Positions 1 to 9,014 are shown, numbered from the stretch's first letter. The stretch is 64,000 bases of DNA from Massilia sp. erpn (GCF_024400215.1 NZ_CP053748.1:1364001-1428000); one strand, 5' to 3'. A program made the numbers and translations. The notes: a model not told the origin generated them from the sequence alone.

Positions 1-542
1 GCGTCGGCTTTCACATAGTCGCGGTTCAAGTTGTAGTTCTGGGCCGTGACGCGCCAGCCCATGGCCTCCGGGCCGCGCTGGTTGGGACGGTTCCACTTGC
101 CGAAGCGCTCGTGACCATCGACATTAAACACCGGCACGAAGAGCAGCACCTGCTTGTCCAGCGCGCCCGGCGCGGCCTTGCCGTCCAGCGCTTCGCGCAA
201 TGCCAGGAAGCCGGCATCCTTGCCATCGATCTCGCCGGCATGGATGCCGCCCTGCACCAGCAGCACCGGCAGCTTGCGCTGCTGCGCCGCCCTGGCCGTC
301 AGCGCGCCGCTGCGCGACACCGCCAGCGCCAGCATGGGGCGGCCTTCCGGCGTCGTGCCGAAGCTGAAACAGCGTACTGCCTTGGGATACGCTTTCTGGA
401 ACGCGGCGCACAGCTGCTCGACCTCGGCATAGCGGCCGGTGGCCTGGAAACCGGAACGTTCGGACACGGTGCTCAGGTCCGGTGCGGCGTGGGACAGGGG
501 AAAGGCAGTCAGCAAGGCAAGCAGCAAGGCGGGACGTATCAT
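1..542 (-). CDS. M14 family zinc carboxypeptidase, 3' end beyond window
   Basis: This is the first 180 codons of an exported metallo-carboxypeptidase; the C-terminus lies off the left edge. Residues 1-19 form a signal peptide (MIRPALLLALLTAFPLSHA). The zinc-ligand pair is visible as HAGE at residues 101-104, followed by IDGKDAG. The family's substrate-carboxylate motif appears as NLNRD near the cut end; the third zinc ligand and the catalytic Glu would lie outside. The M14 family removes C-terminal residues from peptides. The gene follows the S41 peptidase on the same strand but has its own promoter-like sequence, so it may be transcribed separately. The substrate cannot be told from this fragment. 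Confidence 0.85.
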   Translation of the reverse strand, partial: MIRPALLLALLTAFPLSHAAPDLSTVSERSGFQATGRYAEVEQLCAAFQKAYPKAVRCFSFGTTPEGRPMLALAVSRSGALTARAAQQRKLPVLLVQGGIHAGEIDGKDAGFLALREALDGKAAPGALDKQVLLFVPVFNVDGHERFGKWNRPNQRGPEAMGWRVTAQNYNLNRDYVKAD

Positions 543-581
543 CGGCAGGCTCCGGCAAAAGTTAGCATGGACTAAGAACGG

Positions 582-655
582 CGCTGGCCCCGGCGTTTGA
601 CGACGACGGGGCCAGCGGGCGAGTCAATTATAGAACCCTTCTTGCTGAATGTAAG
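582..655 (-). promoter_or_regulatory. Promoter and hairpin leader of the M14 peptidase gene
   Basis: On the minus strand CTTACA (650-655) and TATAAT (627-632) are separated by 17 bases, a good sigma-70 arrangement with a perfect -10. The predicted start near 620 is followed at once by a perfect 11-bp inverted repeat (582-592 with 607-617). No T-run follows, so it looks more like a structured 5' leader than an intrinsic terminator. It could still be a stability element for the upstream S41 transcript. Confidence 0.5.
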
Positions 656-690
656 TCACAGCGCGCAGTCACCCGCCGCCGTCATGCACT

Positions 691-2253
691 TCAGCGCGGC
701 GGCGTATGCACCGAGATTTCCTCCATCTGCGAACGCACCGGCACCAGCTGCGGCAGCGCCGCTGCCTGCGCGCGGGAGCTGCGCGGCGCGCTGCAGGTGC
801 CGCTGGACTTGTAGCGCAAGGCTGCCGCCAGCTGGCCTTCCTGCGGATCGCCCAGCTCGTGGCTGAAATCGTCAGCCACCGGGCAGCTCGGCGTGAAGCC
901 GTCGCCATAATCGCCGAAGCCCTTGTGGTTCACGCCCTGATACTGGATCGTGAAATACGTGGTGCCGCAATTGGCCGCCGGCGTAAACGCATACGGCTTG
1001 CCGCAGGTGGCGCCGCCCAGCAGGACCACTTCCACGTCAATGCCGCGCAGGCTGTTAATCACCGATTCGCTGGCCGAGCAGGTACCCGGTCCAGTCAACA
1101 CCATGACGCGCTTCAGGCCGAGATATGGCAAGGCCTGTCCGGCCACGACTTTCTCCGGTCCCGGCAAGCCGACGGCTTTGCCGCGGAACATGATCGGCGA
1201 CTGCACTTTGGACTTGTCGTTGGCCTTGGTCTGCTCAAACACCTTGCCCTCGGTATGCTGCGGACCGGCGATCATATACGCCAGTTCGCTGGCCACCAGC
1301 AGCAGGCCGCCGCCGTTGTAGCGCATATCGAGCACCAGATCGCCGACGCCGGCCTGCTGCAGACGCGTGAAGGCGCTCACCAGCGCCCCTTCGGCGGCGT
1401 TGTTGTGATTGTTAAAGGTCAGGTAGCCGACTTTGCCGTCCGGCGTATCGAGGATCCGCACATTGCGTACCGGGTCCAGATTGAGCATGCTGGAAGTCAT
1501 CTCGGCGCGCAGCGTCTGGCTGCCGCGCAGCAGCGTGAACGTATGCGTTTCGCCGGCGCGGGCCGGCAACAGGGCGGCGTTGATGCGCTCCAGCAGCGCA
1601 CTGTCGTTGGTATGCATGAAGTCCGCGCCATCGACCAGCTGCAGCTGGTCGCCACGCCGCACGCCCGCCTGGTCGGCCGCCGATCCCGGCTGCACCATCG
1701 TCACGCGCCAGATGCGCGGCGCCGTGCCCCCCTCACTCTTGGCCCAGCTGACGCCATAGCCGAATTCCTCGCCCTTGGAAATCGCATCCCATTTCGCGCT
1801 GGGATAGGTGAAGTGGAAGCGGTCCTTGGGATGGCCCGCCGAGGTCAGCATGGGGGTTTTCAGCGCCGCGAAATAGTCCAGGGGATTACGGTAGTCGGCT
1901 GGCCGCAGCGCCGGCAGCTCGCGGTACCAGAGATAGCTCTCCTCATGGTACAGGCGCAGCCAGTCCAGCTCATCCCGCAACGTACCCTGGCGGTCCATGA
2001 AGGGAAGATTATTGCTATCGAGGCCAGTGCGTGGCTTCTCGCAGACATACCATAGCGATTGCACGGTGCGCGGCGGTTCCACCGGTGGCGGCGTCACAGG
2101 TGGCGGATTGACCGGGGGCGGCGGATCGACTGGGGGCGGCGTGACCGGCGGCGGTTCAACCGGCAGATTGGCAGGCGGGGAGCTGCCGCCACAGCCGGCC
2201 AGCAAGGCCAGCGCGGCGGCGCCCAGGATGACGGTGGGGGAGAGTTTCAGCAT
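691..2253 (-). CDS. S41 family (C-terminal processing-type) peptidase lipoprotein
   Basis: A 520-residue secreted serine peptidase. The N-terminus carries a lipoprotein signal with lipobox LAGC (Cys21), then a proline-rich linker (about residues 28-60) that probably spans from the membrane anchor. A PDZ-like segment lies near residues 190-240. The S41 catalytic core follows: the nucleophile region TCSASES near residue 390 and the downstream CGKPY, which carries the catalytic Lys in place of the usual FGKG. Several extra cysteines in the core (TCSAS, ATCGKP, NCGTTY) suggest disulfides, consistent with export. It lies 51 bases after the TonB receptor gene on the same strand, so co-transcription is possible. 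No Shine-Dalgarno is evident. The substrate is unknown. Confidence 0.85.
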   Translation of the reverse strand: MLKLSPTVILGAAALALLAGCGGSSPPANLPVEPPPVTPPPVDPPPPVNPPPVTPPPVEPPRTVQSLWYVCEKPRTGLDSNNLPFMDRQGTLRDELDWLRLYHEESYLWYRELPALRPADYRNPLDYFAALKTPMLTSAGHPKDRFHFTYPSAKWDAISKGEEFGYGVSWAKSEGGTAPRIWRVTMVQPGSAADQAGVRRGDQLQLVDGADFMHTNDSALLERINAALLPARAGETHTFTLLRGSQTLRAEMTSSMLNLDPVRNVRILDTPDGKVGYLTFNNHNNAAEGALVSAFTRLQQAGVGDLVLDMRYNGGGLLLVASELAYMIAGPQHTEGKVFEQTKANDKSKVQSPIMFRGKAVGLPGPEKVVAGQALPYLGLKRVMVLTGPGTCSASESVINSLRGIDVEVVLLGGATCGKPYAFTPAANCGTTYFTIQYQGVNHKGFGDYGDGFTPSCPVADDFSHELGDPQEGQLAAALRYKSSGTCSAPRSSRAQAAALPQLVPVRSQMEEISVHTPPR

Positions 2254-2259
2254 GCGCCG

Positions 2260-2265
2260 ATTATA
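2260..2265 (-). promoter_or_regulatory. TATAAT immediately before the S41 peptidase start
   Basis: A perfect -10 hexamer sits 6 bases upstream of the ATG, which puts the expected transcription start on or next to the start codon. There is no convincing -35 at 16-18 bases and no ribosome-binding site between it and the ATG. This may be a leaderless start or a chance match. Confidence 0.3.
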
Positions 2266-2304
2266 GTGGCCTTTGCGCGGCCCGGCGCCTGCTGAAAACT
2301 CTTG

Positions 2305-5028
2305 TTACGAACCGAAGTGGTAATTCAGCTCGACCCAGCCGGCGCGTCCGGCCGGGCTGTAGCTGCCGATCGGGTAGTACGGCCAGCCGCCTGTGGTGTC
2401 ATGCTTGACGCGGTTCAGCAGATTGTTGACCACCAGCGAGAGCGTGGTGCGCTTGTTCAGCTGATACACGACGCTGCCGTTGAGCAGGGTGGTCGGGGTC
2501 AGATAAGCCTTGCCGTTGGACTGGGGGATCTTGCCGTAATAGCTGGCGGCCAGGGTACTGGACCAGTCGCCGATATTCCAGCTGACACTGAGCTTGCCCT
2601 TGTCGCGCCAGTCGGTGCTGTCCATCGAATTCAGCTCGTCTTCCAGCTCGTCGCCGGCAAACTGGCGCGAACGCTTGGTCAGCACTTTCGAATAGCTGGC
2701 GTTCCACTGGAAGTTGCCCAGGCTCGCCGTGCGCAGCGAGTACTTGGCGGCCAGGTCGATGCCGCTGGTGCTTTCATGCGCGGCATTGATCGGGTTGACG
2801 CGGATCGAGTTCACTTCGTTCGGCTTGTTCAGGGCCGTGGCCGGATTGCGCGTGATGCGGCTGTACACATCGAGGCAGGTCGGCGACTTCGGATCGAGCT
2901 TGCCGGTGCCGCAGCGCGCTTCATCGCGCAGCAGGGCGTCCGAGCTCAGGTTGGTGACCTGGTCGTCGATCTTGATATTGTAGTAGTCGAGCGAAACGTC
3001 GAAGCTGGTGCTGGGCGACCAGACCACGCCGGCGCCATAGGAGGTGCCGCGCTCCGATTTCAGCTCCTTGCTGCCGATCTGCACATAGTCGAAGCCGGGC
3101 GACTTGTTGGCGTACTCGCACTTGTCGAGTTCCTGGCCGGCCTGGGCGCAGCGCAGGTAGTCGGTGCTGGATGAGTAATAGCCGGTGCCGCGCGCCTTGT
3201 AGATATAGTTCATATCCGGTGCGCGGAAGCTGGTGGCGTAATTCCCGCGCAGCAGCAGCTGCTCGGCCGGACGGAATTCCAGGCCGGTGTTGTAGGTGAA
3301 CTTGCCGTCGTTGCGGCCGGCGAAGCTGTAGCGGTCGTAACGGCCGGCCAGGGTCGCGGTCAACTGCTTGAGCAGCGGTACGCTCACTTCGGCGCCCAGC
3401 GCATAGCGGTTGCGGGTGCCGGCCGTGATATCGACCTTGGCGGTGCTGTTGTAGATGCCGTCGTTGCCGGCCAGATCAGGCGTGTTGCTGAAACCCTGGC
3501 GCCCCACTTCGGCCACGGTGGCCACGCGCAGCGGGCCGGCCGGCAGCTGCCACACTTCGCCGTTGGCGGTCACGCTCAGGGTATTGGTCCAGGACTCGTC
3601 CTTGGCGATCGACAGGCCGGTGATGGTGTCGAATTCGGCCGGCGTCAGGCGCTTGGTCAGGCGCGCCTGGTCCGGCGCGTAGATCGACACGCCGCTCTTG
3701 TCCACGCCCAGTTTCGGACCGAGGAAGAAGCTGTCGATATTGGCCAGGGCGCGCGGCGTCTGGGAGCGGCTGCGGTACAGCGAGCCGCTGTAGGACGCCT
3801 CATAGTCCCAGCTGGTGCCGGTGATGTGGCCGCGCGAACCCAGGCTCACGCTGAAGGCCTTGTCGGTCCAGTTGCGGTTGTAGCGGCTGACGCCGCCGAT
3901 CTCTTCCGGCGCGATGTATTTGTTCCAGGCTTCGTACGCGCCGGTGTTCTGGTTCAGGAAGTAGCTGCCGTTGGTGGACGCCGAGGTCCAGCTTGGGCCG
4001 CGCGTATTGTTGTAGGTGTCGTTCCCGCCCAGCAGCACATCGGCGAACAGGGTGTGGTTGTCGTTGAGCGCATAGGTGGCGCTGCCGAAGGCATTCTTGC
4101 TGCGGTTGCCGGTCTGGGTGGTCCACCAGGTCGGGCCCACATTCTGGCTGGTGCAGTTGCTGCCGCCCTTGGCCGGCGATTTCACCACGCTGCCGTAGTA
4201 CAGGTCGCCCAGCTGGCTGCAGGCGTCGCCCAGGTCCAGATAGTTTTTGGTTTTCACGTCGCGCCGGCCCAGGATCACGGTCGGCGTGGCGCTGGGACGG
4301 GTGGCCATGAAGTCGCGGTCGCGGCTCCACAGCGGGTCGCGGTCGCTCAGCTCGACGGCGAACAGGGTGTTCAGCGCGCCCTCGCTATGGCCGCCGGTGA
4401 ACTGCAGGCGGCGGTTGGCGCCGCCGCCGCGCGACAGGCCGCCCAGTTTCAGGTTGACGTCGAAGCCTTCGGCCTGGCGCTTCAGGATCACGTTGACCAC
4501 GCCGGCAATCGCGTCCGAGCCGTAAATGGCGGAAGCGCCGCCGGTCAGGATCTCGATACGGTCGACGATGGCCGATGGGATGTTCGCCAGATTGGTGAAG
4601 TTGACCGTGCCGCCATAGGCGATAGGGAAGTCGGCCAGGCGGCGGCCGTTCAGCAGTACCAGGGTGTGGTTCGGGCCCATGCCGCGCAGGCTGATGGTGG
4701 TGGCCGAGGGCGTGAAGGTATTGCCGTAGTCCTCGCCCTGCACGAAGCCGCTGTTCTGGTTCAGGTTGGTCAGCGCGTCGAACACATTCTTGTAACCCTG
4801 CTTGGTCAGGTCGGCATTGGTGATGACGGTGACGGCGCTCGGCCCTTCCAGCGTGGCGCGCGGGATGCGCGAACCGGTGACCAGCACTTTTTCCGGCGCG
4901 CCCTTGTCGGCATCGGCCGCGGCGGCGGCGGTATCTGGGGTTTCGGACTGCGCCAGCAAAGGCACACTGCACAGGACGGCCAGCAGGGCGGCTGGCAGCG
5001 TTTTCAATTGGAGGTTAGTAGTCTTCAT
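2305..5028 (-). CDS. TonB-dependent outer-membrane receptor
   Basis: A 907-residue outer-membrane active transporter. A signal peptide (residues 1-27) precedes an acidic/Ala stretch and VLVTGSRI (48-55), the usual lead-in to the plug. The plug (about 55-185) has the familiar LRGMGPNHTLVLLNGRR and GSDAIAGVVNVILKR blocks. The remainder is a long beta-barrel that ends NYHFGS, with an aromatic residue close to the C-terminus as in barrel substrates of the BAM complex. It belongs to the large 'vtGSRI' subgroup often linked to peptide or carbohydrate uptake. Neighbouring exported peptidases make a peptide ligand plausible, but this is inference. No FecR/sigma signalling pair or N-terminal signalling extension is present. 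Confidence 0.93.
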   Translation of the reverse strand: MKTTNLQLKTLPAALLAVLCSVPLLAQSETPDTAAAAADADKGAPEKVLVTGSRIPRATLEGPSAVTVITNADLTKQGYKNVFDALTNLNQNSGFVQGEDYGNTFTPSATTISLRGMGPNHTLVLLNGRRLADFPIAYGGTVNFTNLANIPSAIVDRIEILTGGASAIYGSDAIAGVVNVILKRQAEGFDVNLKLGGLSRGGGANRRLQFTGGHSEGALNTLFAVELSDRDPLWSRDRDFMATRPSATPTVILGRRDVKTKNYLDLGDACSQLGDLYYGSVVKSPAKGGSNCTSQNVGPTWWTTQTGNRSKNAFGSATYALNDNHTLFADVLLGGNDTYNNTRGPSWTSASTNGSYFLNQNTGAYEAWNKYIAPEEIGGVSRYNRNWTDKAFSVSLGSRGHITGTSWDYEASYSGSLYRSRSQTPRALANIDSFFLGPKLGVDKSGVSIYAPDQARLTKRLTPAEFDTITGLSIAKDESWTNTLSVTANGEVWQLPAGPLRVATVAEVGRQGFSNTPDLAGNDGIYNSTAKVDITAGTRNRYALGAEVSVPLLKQLTATLAGRYDRYSFAGRNDGKFTYNTGLEFRPAEQLLLRGNYATSFRAPDMNYIYKARGTGYYSSSTDYLRCAQAGQELDKCEYANKSPGFDYVQIGSKELKSERGTSYGAGVVWSPSTSFDVSLDYYNIKIDDQVTNLSSDALLRDEARCGTGKLDPKSPTCLDVYSRITRNPATALNKPNEVNSIRVNPINAAHESTSGIDLAAKYSLRTASLGNFQWNASYSKVLTKRSRQFAGDELEDELNSMDSTDWRDKGKLSVSWNIGDWSSTLAASYYGKIPQSNGKAYLTPTTLLNGSVVYQLNKRTTLSLVVNNLLNRVKHDTTGGWPYYPIGSYSPAGRAGWVELNYHFGS

Positions 5029-5216
5029 GAAATCTTTATAGTCGTGGAGAGCCTGAACGTTAACAAAAGACTTTCATTCAGGGAACGAATGGTTTTGCTC
5101 ATCCATATGCGGCAAACGTGATAGCAAGACAAAAGACAGGGTGCCAGCGCATATTAGCAAAAAACATATATCAATATGCAATAAAGTAATTTCATTAATG
5201 CAAAATACAACGGTGG
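5029..5216. promoter_or_regulatory. AT-rich upstream region of the TonB receptor gene
   Basis: Markedly AT-rich for this genome. It contains a short inverted repeat CATATATCAATATG (5165-5178) and several A/T tracts. It is the likely promoter region of the receptor gene on the minus strand; I cannot assign a -35/-10 pair with confidence and see no Fur-box match. Confidence 0.4.
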
Positions 5217-5260
5217 AATGAAAAACGCCCCGGCGCAGCATGGGCTGGCCGGGGCGTCTG
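5217..5260 (-). terminator. Intrinsic terminator after the indolepyruvate oxidoreductase gene
   Basis: Read on the minus strand, a 10-bp GC-rich stem (5248-5257 with 5225-5234) is followed by TTTTT. It lies just past the stop codon of the oxidoreductase and separates it from the TonB receptor gene. Confidence 0.75.
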
Positions 5261-5275
5261 CGTGGCAAGCGCCAC

Positions 5276-5286
5276 GGGGGGGGGGG
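5276..5286. repeat. Homopolymer tract of 11 G
   Basis: An uninterrupted run of eleven G lies one base past the stop codon of the oxidoreductase gene (on the coding strand a C11 run). It is outside the reading frame. Such tracts slip during replication and are error-prone in sequencing. Confidence 0.9.
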
Positions 5287-5287
5287 A

Positions 5288-8200
5288 TCAGGCGGCGTGC
5301 GAAGCCGGACCTGGCGGCACGGCCGGCGCGGCCGGCGGCGCGTTGAAGCTGGCGATCAGGGACGCTTCCTTCTGCTTGGCCGCTTTCAGGTGGCGCTCCT
5401 TCACATGTCCGTAACCGCGGATATCCTCAGGGATGCGGGCAATGGCCACCGCCGTCGCCAGGTTCTCCGCCGTCAGCTTGGACAGCAGGGCCGACACGGT
5501 CTGGCGGTATGCGCCGATCAGGGCGCGCTCCATCTTGCGCTCGGCGGTGTAGCCAAAGACGTCCAGCGCCGTACCGCGCAAACCCTTGAAGCGGGCCAGC
5601 ACGGTGAAGGCCTTCATCATCCACGGGCCGAACTCCTGCTTGACCAGATGGCCTTCCTTGTCATGCTTGGCCAGCAGCGGCGGCGCCAGGTGGAACTTCA
5701 GCTTGTAGTCGCCTTCGAACATCGACGCGATCTTCTCGCGGAAGGCCGGGTCGCTGTGCAGGCGCGCCACCTCGTACTCGTCCTTGTACGCCATCAGCTT
5801 GTACAGATAACGCGCCACGGCTTCGGTCAGGCGCAGCGGCTTGCCGCCCAGTTTTTCCTCGGCGGCGCGCACTGCGGCCACGAAGTCCTGGTACTGGCGC
5901 GCATAAGCCACGTTCTGGTAGGCCACCAGCAGTTCGGTACGCTGGGCCACGATCTCGTCCAGGGTCTGGCTGCGCTTGAACTCGATCACCTTGGCCGGCG
6001 TGGTCAGCTTGGTCACCGACGCCAGGTCGTGAGCCGCGGCGCGGCCCCAGTTGAAGGCCGATTTATTGAAGCCCACCGACACATTATTCAGCTCGATCGC
6101 CTTCATCAGCGCCGCTTCGCTGAGCGGCACATGGCCTTTCTGGAAGGCGTAACCGAGCATGAACATATTGGTGGCGATGGAGTCGCCCATCAGGGCGGTG
6201 GCGATCTGGCCGGCATCGACGAAGTCGACCCGGTCGGCGCCGCACGCCTTGACGATCTCGCCCTGCGAGGACGCGCCGGGGAATTGCCAGTCCGGGTTCT
6301 TCACGAAGGCGGCCGTGGTGGCGCCGGTCGAGTTGATGGCGGCATAGGTGCGGCCTTCGCCCATGCGCGACAGCGCGTCGCGGCTGGCGGTCACGATCTG
6401 GTCGCAGCCGATCACCAGGTCGGCGCTGCCGGTACCGACGCGGGTCGAGTGCAGGTCGGCCTGCTTGTCGGCCAGGCGCACGTGCGACATCACCGGGCCG
6501 CCCTTCTGCGCCAGCCCGCTCATGTCCAGCACCACGGCGCCCTTGCCTTCGACGTGGGCCGCCACGGCCAGGATCTGGCCCACCGTGACCACGCCCGTGC
6601 CGCCGATGCCGGTGACGAGGATGCCAAACGGCTTCTCGGTCGATGGCAGCACCGGCGCCGGCAAGGCCGGTATTTCGGCGCCGCCACCGGCGGCTTTCTT
6701 CGGCTTTTTCAGGCCGCCGCCTTCCACCGTGACAAAGCTCGGGCAGAAACCGGTCACGCAGGAGAAGTCCTTGTTGCAGCTGGACTGGTTGATCTGGCGC
6801 TTGCGCCCCAGTTCCGTTTCCAGCGGCTCCACCGACAGGCAGTTGGACTGCACCGAGCAGTCGCCGCAACCTTCGCACACGGCTTCGTTGATGAAGGCGC
6901 GCTTGGCCGGATCGGGGTACTCGTTGCGTTTCCGGCGGCGGCGCTTCTCGGAGGCGCAGGTCTGGTCGTAAATCATGGCCGACACGCCGGGCTTGTCGCG
7001 CAGCTCGCGCTGCACGTCCATCAGCTCGGAGCGGTGGCGCACGGTGACGCCGGCCGCCCAGGCGTAATCGTCCGGATACTTTTCGGGATCGTCGGTGACG
7101 ACGATGATGGGGCTCACGCCCTCGGCCGCGATCTGGCGCGAGATCATGCCGGGATCGAGCGGACCGTCGACGTTCTGGCCGCCGGTCATGGCCACCGCGT
7201 CGTTGTACAGGATCTTGTAGGTGATGTTGACCTTGGCCGCCACGGCGGCGCGGATCGCCAGAATGCCGGAGTGGAAGTAGGTGCCGTCGCCCAGATTGGT
7301 GAAGACGTGCTTCTCGTTGGTGAACGGCGCCTGGCCGACCCAGGTCACGCCTTCCGCGCCCATATGGGTGAAGGTCGAGGTTTCGCGGTCCATCCACAGC
7401 ACCATGTAATGGCAGCCGATGCCGGCCATGGCGCGCGAACCTTCCGGCACCTTGGTCGAGCTGTTGTGCGGACAGCCGGAGCAGAAGTAAGGCGTGCGGT
7501 CGGTTTGCGGATTGGCTTTCACCGGCACCGATTTCAGCACCAGCTCCTTCGCTTCCAGATAGGCGATGCGCTCTTTCACGCGCGCCGCCACCGGATGGCC
7601 GTCGCAGTAATGGGCGATGCGGCTGGCGATGGCGCGCGCGATCTGCGCCGGGCTCAGTTCATAGGTGGCCGGCAGCAGCCAGTCGCCGTGGCCGCTGCGG
7701 TGCTTGTTCGACCATTCGCCGGTGTCGTCGAATTTGCCGACCACGCGCGGACGTTCGCCGTCCGGCAGGTTGTACAGTTCTTCTTTCAGCGCGTATTCGA
7801 GGATCTGGCGCTTCTCTTCCACCACCAGGATCTCGTCCAGGCCGCGCGCGAAGTTGTGCACGCCTTCCGCCTCCAGCGGCCAGGTCATGCCGATCTTGTA
7901 CAGGCGGATGCCGATGTCGGCGGCGGCCTGCTCGTCGATGCCCAGGTCGGCCAGCGCCTGGCGCGTGTCCAGATAAGACTTGCCGGCGGTGATGATGCCG
8001 ATGCGCGCTTTCGGGCTGTCCCAGATGATCTTGTTGAGCTTATTGGCGCGCACATAGGCCAGGGCCGCGTACCACTTATAGCTGTTCATGCGCACTTCCA
8101 TGTCCAGCACCGTGTCCGGCCAGCGGATATTCAGGCCGCCTTCGGGCAGCTCGAAGTCGTCCGGCATGGCGATCTGCACGCGGTCGGGATCGAAGTCCAC

Positions 8201-8866
8201 CACGGCGCCCGACTCGATGATGTCGGTCACGCATTTCATCGACACCCACAGGCCGGTGTAGCGGCTCATGGCCCAGGCGTGCAGGCCGTAGTCGATGTAT
8301 TCCTGCACCGAGGACGGATACAGCACCGGAATGCCGCAGGCGTTCAGGATATGGTCGGACTGGTGGGCGGTGGACGAGGACTTGGCGGCATGGTCGTCGC
8401 CGGCCAGCACCAGCACGCCGCCATGCCTGGACGAGCCGGCGTTATTGGCGTGCTTGAAGACGTCGCCGCAGCGGTCCACGCCCGGGCCTTTGCCGTACCA
8501 CATGGAGAAGACGCCGTCGTATTTCGCGTCAGGGAAAAGATTGGTTTGCTGCGTACCCCAGACTGCCGTTGCGGCCAGGTCTTCGTTCATGCCGGGGTGG
8601 AATTTGACGTGGTGGGCTTCCAGGTATTTGCGGGCCTTCATGGCCGTCTGGTCCACGCTGGTGACGGGGGAGCCGCGGTAACCGGTGATATAGCCGGCGG
8701 TGTTCAATCCCGCTTTCAGGTCGCGCTCGCGCTGCAGCATGGGTAGCCGGATCAGGGCCTGCGTACCGGTCATGAAGGCGCGGCCGCGTTCCAGCGTCCA
8801 CTTGTCATCTAGCGAGATCTCGTGCGCGGGCGTACCGAGCAGCGAGCTCTTGGCTGGTGCATTCAT
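5288..8866 (-). CDS. Indolepyruvate ferredoxin oxidoreductase, fused alpha-beta form
   Basis: A 1192-residue single-chain 2-oxoacid:ferredoxin oxidoreductase that decarboxylates aryl pyruvates to aryl-acetyl-CoA using thiamine diphosphate and iron-sulfur clusters. The N-terminal half resembles IorA. A ThDP-binding block begins near residue 525 (LGDGTYFHSG, then AMTGGQ). A cysteine-rich ferredoxin-like segment spans about 660-710 (CEGCGDC, SCNKDFSC, GFCPSF). The C-terminal half is the IorB-like gamma domain (GIGGTGVVTVGQ). The gene follows hppD on the same strand after 148 bases, and GGAGAC precedes the ATG. With hppD and the Lrp regulator it suggests aromatic amino acid catabolism. Substrate preference among aryl and branched 2-oxoacids cannot be read from sequence. 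Confidence 0.92.
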   Translation of the reverse strand: MNAPAKSSLLGTPAHEISLDDKWTLERGRAFMTGTQALIRLPMLQRERDLKAGLNTAGYITGYRGSPVTSVDQTAMKARKYLEAHHVKFHPGMNEDLAATAVWGTQQTNLFPDAKYDGVFSMWYGKGPGVDRCGDVFKHANNAGSSRHGGVLVLAGDDHAAKSSSTAHQSDHILNACGIPVLYPSSVQEYIDYGLHAWAMSRYTGLWVSMKCVTDIIESGAVVDFDPDRVQIAMPDDFELPEGGLNIRWPDTVLDMEVRMNSYKWYAALAYVRANKLNKIIWDSPKARIGIITAGKSYLDTRQALADLGIDEQAAADIGIRLYKIGMTWPLEAEGVHNFARGLDEILVVEEKRQILEYALKEELYNLPDGERPRVVGKFDDTGEWSNKHRSGHGDWLLPATYELSPAQIARAIASRIAHYCDGHPVAARVKERIAYLEAKELVLKSVPVKANPQTDRTPYFCSGCPHNSSTKVPEGSRAMAGIGCHYMVLWMDRETSTFTHMGAEGVTWVGQAPFTNEKHVFTNLGDGTYFHSGILAIRAAVAAKVNITYKILYNDAVAMTGGQNVDGPLDPGMISRQIAAEGVSPIIVVTDDPEKYPDDYAWAAGVTVRHRSELMDVQRELRDKPGVSAMIYDQTCASEKRRRRKRNEYPDPAKRAFINEAVCEGCGDCSVQSNCLSVEPLETELGRKRQINQSSCNKDFSCVTGFCPSFVTVEGGGLKKPKKAAGGGAEIPALPAPVLPSTEKPFGILVTGIGGTGVVTVGQILAVAAHVEGKGAVVLDMSGLAQKGGPVMSHVRLADKQADLHSTRVGTGSADLVIGCDQIVTASRDALSRMGEGRTYAAINSTGATTAAFVKNPDWQFPGASSQGEIVKACGADRVDFVDAGQIATALMGDSIATNMFMLGYAFQKGHVPLSEAALMKAIELNNVSVGFNKSAFNWGRAAAHDLASVTKLTTPAKVIEFKRSQTLDEIVAQRTELLVAYQNVAYARQYQDFVAAVRAAEEKLGGKPLRLTEAVARYLYKLMAYKDEYEVARLHSDPAFREKIASMFEGDYKLKFHLAPPLLAKHDKEGHLVKQEFGPWMMKAFTVLARFKGLRGTALDVFGYTAERKMERALIGAYRQTVSALLSKLTAENLATAVAIARIPEDIRGYGHVKERHLKAAKQKEASLIASFNAPPAAPAVPPGPASHAA

Positions 8867-8895
8867 TGTGTGTCTCCAATATTCTACAAACTGCT

Positions 8896-9007
8896 CAAGC
8901 CGGCGTCCCGTCTGACGCGGAACTGCCGGCTTGCTCTCTGTATCCCCGCAACCCTTTACGCCATGGCCACCGTTCTATGCGGCGGTCCCTGGCAGCGCTG
9001 CGGGGAT
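8896..9007 (-). promoter_or_regulatory. Two inverted repeats between hppD and the oxidoreductase gene
   Basis: Two perfect 9-bp inverted repeats lie in this 148-base gap: ATCCCCGCA (8942-8950) with TGCGGGGAT (8999-9007), and CAAGCCGGC (8896-8904) with GCCGGCTTG (8925-8933). Neither is followed by a T-run on the minus strand. They could shape a leader or mark an RNA-processing site between two co-transcribed genes. Confidence 0.4.
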
Positions 9008-9014
9008 CGGATGA

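Noticed and set aside
706..2055. Long plus-strand frame opposite the S41 peptidase.
   Set aside because: Antisense shadow; composition is His/Arg/Ala-biased and the opposite strand has clear catalytic motifs.
5240..8746. A very long plus-strand open frame opposite the indolepyruvate oxidoreductase gene.
   Set aside because: It is the antisense shadow of a high-GC gene: His/Arg/Ala/Gly-rich, no domain, no ribosome-binding site, while the minus strand encodes an unmistakable enzyme.
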